From Paenibacillus sp. SY21-1 (lineage in GTDB: Bacteria; Bacillota; Bacilli; Paenibacillales; Paenibacillaceae): a stretch of DNA of 64,000 nucleotides. How positions within the stretch are numbered: the stretch's first letter is position 1; every line of letters begins with the position of its first letter. The notes under the pieces are model-generated. The model worked only from the letters and a program-made list of their open reading frames with translations. It ran no database searches and had not been told where the DNA came from. Below, piece after piece: positions 58,186-64,000 of this stretch. The stretch covers positions 124,001 through 188,000 of the forward strand of contig NZ_STGF01000006.1 in NCBI RefSeq assembly GCF_005222705.1, in the 5' to 3' direction. Made by a program: the position numbers and the translations under genes.

Positions 58186-58337
58186 CGTTGAAAAATAGGA
58201 AAGTAGAATATTTTGCCAACCTTTATTTATGTCACTCGGAATGAAACGCGATGCGCTGCCTAAGGAGAGAGCGGCCGTTTCACCCTTCCAGGAAATGGGA
58301 AGATGGCTTCATTTCACGGCAATATGACCGCCGGTAG

Positions 58338-58367
58338 TTGACGCGAGAGCGCAATAACAGGCATAAT
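58338..58367 (+). promoter_or_regulatory. Possible sigma-A promoter for rel
   Basis: TTGACG (58338-58343), 18-bp spacer, CATAAT (58362-58367), 100 nt before the rel ATG. The remaining apt-rel gap (58186-58337) shows nothing I can name. Confidence 0.6.
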
Positions 58368-58467
58368 ATTATAAAAACTCGGAAGTACGTACTATTTTAT
58401 CGCGAAATGCGTTTGTTCTGTCCTTATGGGTCGCGGATGCGCATTTACGCTTGAGAAGGGAATCTTC

Positions 58468-60648
58468 ATGGGCATTGAGCATTTACTTGAGAAGGCGTCG
58501 GCCTACATGAAAGAGCAGGATCTTATTCGCATCAAGGAAGCCTATGATTTCGCTGAACAAGCTCATCATGGTCAAGTGCGGAAATCGGGAGAACCGTATA
58601 TTCTGCATCCGGTTGCGGTTGCGGACATACTTGTAGATATGCAAATGGACGTGCTGTCGATTATCGCAGCGCTGCTTCATGATGTGGTCGAGGATACTAC
58701 GGTTGATTTGCAGACCGTGCGAGAGAAGTTCGGCGAAACCTGCGCGATGCTTGTAGACGGCTTGACGAAGCTGGAGAAAATCAAGTTCCGTTCCAAGGAA
58801 GAGCAGCAGAACGAAAATTATCGCAAAATGTTCGTCGCGATGGCTCAGGATATTCGCGTTATTCTGATTAAACTGGCCGACCGACTTCACAATATGCGTA
58901 CGCTTAAATTCCAATCGGAGGAAGCGCAGCGCAGAATTGCGTACGAAACGCTGGAGATTTTTTGTCCGATTGCGCATCGTCTCGGTATTTCAGCCATCAA
59001 ATGGGAAATGGAGGATATTGCCCTCCGCTATTTGAATCCGCAGCAGTATTACCGGATCGCCAATCTGATGAAGAAGAAGCGCGCCGAACGCGAGCAATTT
59101 ATCGACGATGTCATTTCGCGCATTAAGGAAAAGCTTGAGGAAATGGGGATCGACGGAGATATTTCGGGACGGCCCAAGCATTTGTACAGCATTTATAAAA
59201 AAATGACCGATCGCAACAAGCAATTTTCGGAAATTTACGATTTGCTGGCGATTCGGATTATTGTGGATAACATCAAGGACTGCTATGCGACACTTGGCAT
59301 TATTCATACGCTATGGAAGCCGATGCCGGGCAGGTTCAAGGACTACATCGCGATGCCGAAGACCAATATGTATCAATCGCTGCATACGACGGTTATCGGG
59401 CCAAACGGAGAGCCGACGGAGGTGCAGATCCGTACGTGGGATATGCACCGGACGTCCGAGTACGGGATCGCCGCGCATTGGGCTTACAAAGAAGGCTCGC
59501 TTGTACCGGGCGGCAGCTTTGAGGATAAAATGACATGGTTCCGCGAAATTCTGGAGCTCCAGAATGAGGCCAAAGATGCCTCCGAATTTATGGAATCGCT
59601 CAAAATGGACTTTTTTGCCGATCTTGTTTTCGTCTTTACGCCAAGCGGGGAAGTGATCGAGCTGCCTGCCGGCTCCGTTCCGCTTGATTTCGCCTACCGG
59701 ATTCATACCGAGGTCGGCAACCGGACGATTGGGGCGAAGGTAAACAGCCGGATCGTGCCGCTTGACCACAAGCTTAAAACCGGCGATATCGTGGAAATTT
59801 TGACATCCAAGCATTCGTATGGCCCGAGCCAGGATTGGGTGAAAATCGCCCAGTCGTCCCACGCTCGCAGCAAAATCAGACAATGGTTCAAAAAAGAAAA
59901 GCGCGAGGAAAACGTCGCCAAAGGCCGCGAGCTGCTTGAACGGGAGCTGAAGCGGCTTGCGCTGGAGCCGTCGGCCTGGATGCAGGACGACAAGCTCATG
60001 GAAGCGGCTGCGAAGTTTGCGTTTAACGATATTGAGGATATGATGTCGGCCATCGGCTTCGGCGGCATTACGGCCGCGCAAATTTGCACGAAGCTGACCG
60101 AGAAGATGCGCAAGGAAGCGGAGCTGGCCAACCAGCTTGAGCTCACCGCCGAAGTGAAGGAAATTAAGGCGCCAAGCAGCAAAAAGCCTCGTCCAACACA
60201 AGGAGTAACCGTTAAAGGCATCGATAACCTGCTCGTTCGTTTCGCCCGCTGCTGCAATCCGGTGCCTGGTGACGCCATCGTCGGCTATATTACGCGGGGA
60301 CGCGGGGTCTCTGTTCACCGTATGGACTGTACCAACATCCCTTTCGGCGATCAGGGCGAAGAAGGGGAGCGCGTGATCGAGGTCGAATGGGAAGAATCGA
60401 TTGAAGCCAACTACAGCGTCGATATTGAAATTACGGGCAATGACCGCCGCGGTCTGCTCAATGAGGTGCTTCAGGCGGTGTCCGAGAGCAAGACGAATAT
60501 TTCTGCCGTTACAGGACGTGCGGTCAAAAATAAAATGGCGCTCATTCACATGACCGTGCTCATCCGCAACATCGAGCATTTGTCAGCCGTGGTGGAGAAA
60601 ATCAAGCGCGTACAGGACGTATACTCTGTGCAGCGCATTATGCAATAA
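58468..60648 (+). CDS. relA: Bifunctional (p)ppGpp synthetase/hydrolase Rel
   Basis: 726 residues from the ATG with AGAAGGGAA upstream. HD hydrolase domain intact (AEQAHHGQVRKSGEPYILHP, ALLHDVVEDT), synthetase domain (GRPKHLYSIYKKM, RFKDYIAMPKTNMYQSLHT, EVQIRT), TGS domain (VFTPSGEVIELPAGSVPLDFAY), a zinc-finger-like RCCNPVPGD region and a C-terminal ACT domain. Both activities are therefore expected. It controls the stringent response on the ribosome. dtd follows in 36 nt. Confidence 0.97.
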   Translation: MGIEHLLEKASAYMKEQDLIRIKEAYDFAEQAHHGQVRKSGEPYILHPVAVADILVDMQMDVLSIIAALLHDVVEDTTVDLQTVREKFGETCAMLVDGLTKLEKIKFRSKEEQQNENYRKMFVAMAQDIRVILIKLADRLHNMRTLKFQSEEAQRRIAYETLEIFCPIAHRLGISAIKWEMEDIALRYLNPQQYYRIANLMKKKRAEREQFIDDVISRIKEKLEEMGIDGDISGRPKHLYSIYKKMTDRNKQFSEIYDLLAIRIIVDNIKDCYATLGIIHTLWKPMPGRFKDYIAMPKTNMYQSLHTTVIGPNGEPTEVQIRTWDMHRTSEYGIAAHWAYKEGSLVPGGSFEDKMTWFREILELQNEAKDASEFMESLKMDFFADLVFVFTPSGEVIELPAGSVPLDFAYRIHTEVGNRTIGAKVNSRIVPLDHKLKTGDIVEILTSKHSYGPSQDWVKIAQSSHARSKIRQWFKKEKREENVAKGRELLERELKRLALEPSAWMQDDKLMEAAAKFAFNDIEDMMSAIGFGGITAAQICTKLTEKMRKEAELANQLELTAEVKEIKAPSSKKPRPTQGVTVKGIDNLLVRFARCCNPVPGDAIVGYITRGRGVSVHRMDCTNIPFGDQGEEGERVIEVEWEESIEANYSVDIEITGNDRRGLLNEVLQAVSESKTNISAVTGRAVKNKMALIHMTVLIRNIEHLSAVVEKIKRVQDVYSVQRIMQ

Positions 60649-60684
60649 CGGCATAAGAGCCCGCCCGATGGAGGTTGGAAAGCA

Positions 60685-61128
60685 GTGAAGGTGGTTGTTC
60701 AACGCAGCAAGCAGGCGAGCGTAGCCATTGACGGAGCGGTCGTCGGCGCAATACCGGCAGGCTTGGTGCTGCTTGTCGGCATTACGCACGAGGATGCCGA
60801 GCAGGATGTTCGCTGGATGGCGGATAAAATCGCGGGCTTGCGCATTTTTGAGGATGAAGCTGGGAAAATGAATCATTCCGTAATGGATACGGCAAGGCAG
60901 GTGCTGTCCGTATCGCAGTTTACTTTGTATGGAGATTGCCGGAAGGGCAGACGTCCTAACTTTATGGCTGCGGCGAGACCGGAGCAGGCGGAACGATTGT
61001 ATGACCAGTTTAACGAGGCGCTAAGGGCGCTGGGACTTACCGTTGAAACGGGACGGTTTGGGGCTATGATGGAAGTGTCATTGATCAATGACGGCCCCGT
61101 CACTTTAATTTTGGAAAGCGGCGCTTAA
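60685..61128 (+). CDS. dtd: D-aminoacyl-tRNA deacylase
   Basis: 147 residues from a GTG preceded by GGAGG. Signature [26 protein letters not shown] and the C-terminal GPVTLILES. It removes D-amino acids mischarged on tRNA. Order rel-dtd is as in B. subtilis. Confidence 0.95.
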   Translation: MKVVVQRSKQASVAIDGAVVGAIPAGLVLLVGITHEDAEQDVRWMADKIAGLRIFEDEAGKMNHSVMDTARQVLSVSQFTLYGDCRKGRRPNFMAAARPEQAERLYDQFNEALRALGLTVETGRFGAMMEVSLINDGPVTLILESGA

Positions 61129-61190
61129 ATAATCCACGGCTGGCAACACTATAGCTACGCTATCAAATTTGCCGCCGGAGGAATGTTTAC

Positions 61191-61346
61191 ATGCACCAAT
61201 CGCTTAAAGAGCAGAGGCTGGAGCAGGCTGTCAAGGGGCTGCTTCAGCCGGACCGCAGGGAAGCGGACGCGCTCGCCCATACGAACGGAGAGTCGGCTGC
61301 AGCACTGTTTCCTTTGAATAAAAACGCTTCCGAAATTGTAATATGA
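61191..61346 (+). CDS. Candidate 51-residue small protein, unknown
   Basis: ATG with GGAGG about 10 nt upstream; hydrophilic product starting MHQSLKEQRLEQAVKGLLQP and ending KNASEIVI. No domain recognised. The N-terminal half could be an amphipathic helix. It lies alone between dtd and a terminator, and its last codons overlap the periodic array. Could be a real small gene or the remnant of a longer one. Confidence 0.4.
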   Translation: MHQSLKEQRLEQAVKGLLQPDRREADALAHTNGESAAALFPLNKNASEIVI

Positions 61347-61391
61347 CTGTAATCAATCTCTAACTTTTCTTTAACATGGCTCACCTATAAT
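61337..61391 (+). promoter_or_regulatory. PhoP-box-like array with -10 element
   Basis: Four hexamers of the form TnTAAy at exact 11-bp steps: TGTAAT 61337, TGTAAT 61348, TCTAAC 61359 and TTTAAC 61370. A perfect TATAAT follows at 61386-61391, 10 nt after the last. B. subtilis PhoP binds TT(A/C/T)ACA-like repeats spaced by about 5 bp upstream of such -10s. Confidence 0.5.
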
Positions 61392-61430
61392 AAATCTCGA
61401 CCCCCTTTTTAAAACATATATTATTGTTGG

Positions 61431-61460
61431 ACCTGCAGACTGGTTTTGCAGGTTTTTTTC
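61431..61460 (+). terminator. Intrinsic terminator between the periodic promoter and the hisS leader
   Basis: ACCTGCA (61431-61437) pairs with TGCAGGT (61447-61453), followed by T7. Confidence 0.85.
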
Positions 61461-61514
61461 TGTCCTTTTTTAAAAAATAGGCATCTATACGTTTCCGCTT
61501 GGGCATTTGATCGC

Positions 61515-61543
61515 TTGACTTTACACGTCTGCAAAGGTAGAAT
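61515..61543 (+). promoter_or_regulatory. Sigma-A promoter for the hisS-aspS leader
   Basis: TTGACT (61515-61520), 17-bp spacer, TAGAAT (61538-61543). Confidence 0.78.
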
Positions 61544-61554
61544 TAGGACTCAGT

Positions 61555-61870
61555 ATTGCATAAACGGATTCTATGATGGGACAAAGTAATTTCTCGCGCT
61601 GTACACAGAGAGGGACGTCATTAGGCTGGAAGCGTCCTTATATCGATGAAATGAACAGACCTCCCGGAGAACAAACGGCGAACACCCCTATGGCGAACAG
61701 GCATTGCCTGTCCTTCGTCAGGAACGACAGTAGCCGGATTGCGTAAGGCAGGCGTTATCTGTCATTGAGCGGGCACATGCTGCAACCAGCAGTCCCGGAA
61801 TGTGGGTGGTACCACGGGAGCAACACTCTCGTCCCTTTCGGCGTAAGCCGCGAGGAACGGGAGTTTTTTT
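61555..61870 (+). ncRNA. T-box leader of hisS-aspS with Asp (GAC) specifier
   Basis: AGTA S-turn near 61581, AGAGAG bulge, distal stem GGACG...CGTCC, and a 3' arm GAAAT followed by GAACA-GAC; counting six nucleotides from the helix, as in other T-boxes, puts GAC (61658-61660) in the specifier position. The T-box sequence GGAATGTGGGTGGTACCACGGG lies at 61797-61818; a terminator (about 61824-61868, CTCTCGTCCCT with AGGAACGGGAG and T7) follows. The leader thus appears to sense tRNA-Asp, serving aspS as the second gene. A His codon (CAC/CAT) at the specifier position was not seen. Confidence 0.87.
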
Positions 61871-61908
61871 ATATGCTTAGAGATTTTAAGGGGCAGGAGG
61901 CGTAGGAA

Positions 61909-63156
61909 ATGGGTTTTCAAAAGATGCCGGGCACGCAGGATATTTTGCCAGGCGCTGTAGAGAGATGGCAGTTCGTTGAACAGAAGGCACGCGATATTTG
62001 CAGCCGCTACAATTTCCGGGAAATCCGCACGCCGATTTTTGAAGCGACGGAATTGTTCCAGCGCGGAGTAGGCGAGACGACGGATATTGTCGAGAAGGAA
62101 ATGTATACGTTCATGGACCGCGGCAATCGCAGCCTTACGCTGCGTCCGGAGGGAACGGCAGGGGTAGTTCGCTCCTATGTGGAGAATAAGCTGTACGGCG
62201 AGCCTGACGTATCAAAGCTGTACTATATCGGCCCTATGTTCCGTTATGAGCGTCCGCAGGCGGGACGTTACCGGCAGCTTCATCAGTTCGGCGTAGAGGC
62301 GCTTGGCTCGGTCGATCCGGCCATTGACGCTGAAGTTATTGCGCTGGGCTATACCTTCTATACGGAGGTAGGGTTAAAGGGCGTGCGCGTGGAAATCAAC
62401 TCGGTCGGCACACCGGAAGTGCGAGCGGCTTTCCGCGAGCGCCTGCTGGCGTTTCTTGAGCCTAAGCGCGAACTGCTGTGCAAGGATTGTCAGGCGAGGA
62501 TGGACCGCAATCCGCTCAGGGTTCTGGACTGTAAAGTGGATCAAGCGCATTTTACCGATGCGCCGTCGATTCTGGACAGTCTGGACGAAGCTTGCCAGAC
62601 GCATTTTGATAAAGTGCAGCTTCATTTGTCCGATATGGGCATCCCGTTCACAATTAATCACAGGCTTGTGCGGGGGCTGGATTATTACACGCATACCGCC
62701 TTTGAATATAAAGCGGAGGGCATCGGCGCCATCGACACCGTAGGCGGGGGCGGCCGTTACAATGGACTGGTTGCGGAAATTGGCGGGCCTGATCAGCCGG
62801 GGGTTGGTCTTGGTTTAGGACTGGAGCGCACCATTCTGCTGCTTCAGCATCAGCAAACCGAGCTGCCGGAACAGCATCAGGTGGATGTCTATTTGGTTGC
62901 ACTCGGCGATGCAGCCGACCGGGAAGTTACGAAGCAGGTTTACACGCTCAGGCAGCATGGCATTCGCGCGGAACGCGATTATTTGGGCCGCAAGATGAAG
63001 GCGCAAATGAAATCGGCAGACCGGCTCGGCGCGCGCTTTACGGCCATTCTCGGCGACGATGAGCTTGAACGCGGCGAGATTGCGCTTAAAGATATGGCAA
63101 AGGGCGAACAGCGGCTCGTATCGCTGGATAAGCTGGCTGAAGCCATTAAAGGCTAG
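61909..63156 (+). CDS. hisS: Histidyl-tRNA synthetase
   Basis: 415 residues from the ATG with CAGGAGG upstream. Class II motifs: motif 2 region YYIGPMFRYERPQAGRYRQLHQFGVEA, the histidine-specific RGLDYYTHTAFE, motif 3 GVGLGLGLERTILLL, and a C-terminal anticodon-binding domain. N terminus MGFQKMPGTQDILPG is typical. aspS follows after 45 nt. Confidence 0.97.
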   Translation: MGFQKMPGTQDILPGAVERWQFVEQKARDICSRYNFREIRTPIFEATELFQRGVGETTDIVEKEMYTFMDRGNRSLTLRPEGTAGVVRSYVENKLYGEPDVSKLYYIGPMFRYERPQAGRYRQLHQFGVEALGSVDPAIDAEVIALGYTFYTEVGLKGVRVEINSVGTPEVRAAFRERLLAFLEPKRELLCKDCQARMDRNPLRVLDCKVDQAHFTDAPSILDSLDEACQTHFDKVQLHLSDMGIPFTINHRLVRGLDYYTHTAFEYKAEGIGAIDTVGGGGRYNGLVAEIGGPDQPGVGLGLGLERTILLLQHQQTELPEQHQVDVYLVALGDAADREVTKQVYTLRQHGIRAERDYLGRKMKAQMKSADRLGARFTAILGDDELERGEIALKDMAKGEQRLVSLDKLAEAIKG

Positions 63157-63201
63157 TATTTTGCAGGAATCCAATAACTTGACTTAGGGAGAATGATAAT
63201 T

Positions 63202-64000
63202 ATGATGCTCAAAACTCATCATTGCGGCCTGCTGACGAAAGCGGACGTTGGCCAAACCGTAACACTGAACGGCTGGGTGCAAGGCAGACGCGATTTCGGC
63301 GGCCTTTTATTCATTGATTTGCGCGATCGCTCCGGCATCGTCCAAGCGGTTTTTAACCCGGACTTCTCGAGCGAAGCGCTGGCTATTGCGGATCGTGCCC
63401 GCAACGAATACGTGCTGGCCGTTCAAGGCACAGTCGTTGAACGCGACGCCGAAACCTACAACGCGAACCTGGCCACCGGCGAAATCGAAGTGCGCGTTAC
63501 GAGCATTGAAATTATGAATGCGGCGAAAACCCCTCCGTTTCCTATCGAGGACGGCGTGGAGGTGGATGAGCAGCTGCGTCTGAAATATCGTTATCTGGAT
63601 CTGCGTCGTCCGGAAATGCAGCGTACGCTGTTGCTTCGCTCGAAAGCGGCCAAAATTTTCCGCGACTTCCTTGACGGAGAAGGCTTTATCGACGTGGAAA
63701 CGCCTATTTTGACCAAAAGCACGCCGGAAGGCGCACGCGATTACCTTGTGCCAAGCCGTGTACACGAAGGCGAATTTTTTGCGCTTCCGCAATCCCCGCA
63801 AATTTTCAAGCAGCTGTTGATGGTCGGCGGCATTGAGCGCTACTACCAAATCGCCCGCTGCTTCCGCGACGAGGATCTTCGTGCGGACCGTCAGCCGGAG
63901 TTCACGCAAGTCGACATTGAGACGTCCTTTTTGTCACAGGATCAATTGCTGGATTTGATGGAGCAGCTTGCTGCTAAATTGCTGCGCGAAACGGTTGGCG
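63202..64000 (+). CDS. aspS: Aspartyl-tRNA synthetase, 3' part outside window
   Basis: The first 266 codons are present. Start at the first of two ATGs (63202 or 63205), with GGGAG 10 nt upstream. N-terminal OB-fold anticodon-binding domain ([29 protein letters not shown]), then the catalytic domain start with [32 protein letters not shown] and motif 2 [22 protein letters not shown]. Bacterial-type AspRS. Whether it is discriminating or also charges tRNA-Asn is not decidable. Presumed second gene of the T-box-controlled unit. Confidence 0.97.
   Translation, partial: MMLKTHHCGLLTKADVGQTVTLNGWVQGRRDFGGLLFIDLRDRSGIVQAVFNPDFSSEALAIADRARNEYVLAVQGTVVERDAETYNANLATGEIEVRVTSIEIMNAAKTPPFPIEDGVEVDEQLRLKYRYLDLRRPEMQRTLLLRSKAAKIFRDFLDGEGFIDVETPILTKSTPEGARDYLVPSRVHEGEFFALPQSPQIFKQLLMVGGIERYYQIARCFRDEDLRADRQPEFTQVDIETSFLSQDQLLDLMEQLAAKLLRETVG

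Noticed and set aside
58229..58327. 32-codon frame in the apt-rel gap
   Set aside because: No ribosome-binding site and no features beyond an open frame.

Overview
The window is chromosomal DNA from an endospore-forming, moderately GC-rich member of the Bacilli, most likely Paenibacillaceae (Paenibacillus or Cohnella type). Three things point there: gene order from 12.8 kb onward closely follows the Bacillus subtilis valS-to-aspS region; there are many sporulation genes (spoIIB, spoIVFA, spoIVFB, spo0B, a safA-like gene, bofC, a spoIID/lytB relative, spoVB); and Paenibacillus-type features occur, namely ruvC beside ruvAB, ribonuclease G between spoIVFB and rplU, hom and thrB inside the pheB-pheA cluster, and a giant SLH-anchored surface protein. 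No tRNA, rRNA, CRISPR array, prophage or intact insertion sequence was seen.

Layout. 1-12.2 kb is the accessory part: the 5' portion of a NarL-type response regulator reading leftward, a divergent secreted multidomain GH44 glucanase, a 33-codon remnant of a copper-amine-oxidase-type domain, and a 2564-residue S-layer-anchored protein. 12.2-20 kb: a valine T-box leader, valS, folC, murC and spoIIB. 20-27 kb: a DUF4321 protein, maf, radC, mreBCD, minCD and rodA, the elongation and division-site cluster. 27-35 kb: spoIVFA-spoIVFB, rng, a deletion scar of an hscC/DUF1266 locus, then rplU-prp-rpmA, spo0B and obg. 35-38 kb: pheB-hom-thrB-pheA. 38-46 kb: a repeat-rich LysM spore-coat protein, bofC, ruvCAB and a SpoIID-domain protein. 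46-55 kb: queA-tgt-yajC, two small membrane-protein genes, spoVB (leftward), comN, secD-secF and a cation-efflux-like gene. 55-64 kb: recJ, apt, rel, dtd, then a T-box leader with hisS and aspS (cut by the right edge).

The conserved part combines translation (two T-box-controlled synthetase units, L21/L27 with the Prp protease that trims L27, D-Tyr deacylase, queuosine enzymes), cell shape and division, protein export (YajC/SecDF), recombination (RuvABC, RecJ), the stringent response and sporulation control. Promoters and terminators readable in the sequence divide it into transcription units: valS-folC-murC, mreBCD onward, spoIVFAB, rplU-prp-rpmA, spo0B-obg, pheB-hom-thrB-pheA, ruvCAB, secDF, rel-dtd and hisS-aspS.

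Most worth a second look: an exactly 11-bp-periodic PhoP-box-like array with a -10 and a nearby terminator upstream of the hisS leader; a 64-bp duplication with a perfect 21-bp inverted repeat between secF and the next gene; a chimeric hscC/DUF1266 scar; a 17 x 36-bp in-frame repeat in the SafA-like gene; an Asp (GAC) specifier in the leader of hisS-aspS; and phased inverted repeats between the response regulator and the GH44 gene. All calls rest on reading the sequence; no database search was run.
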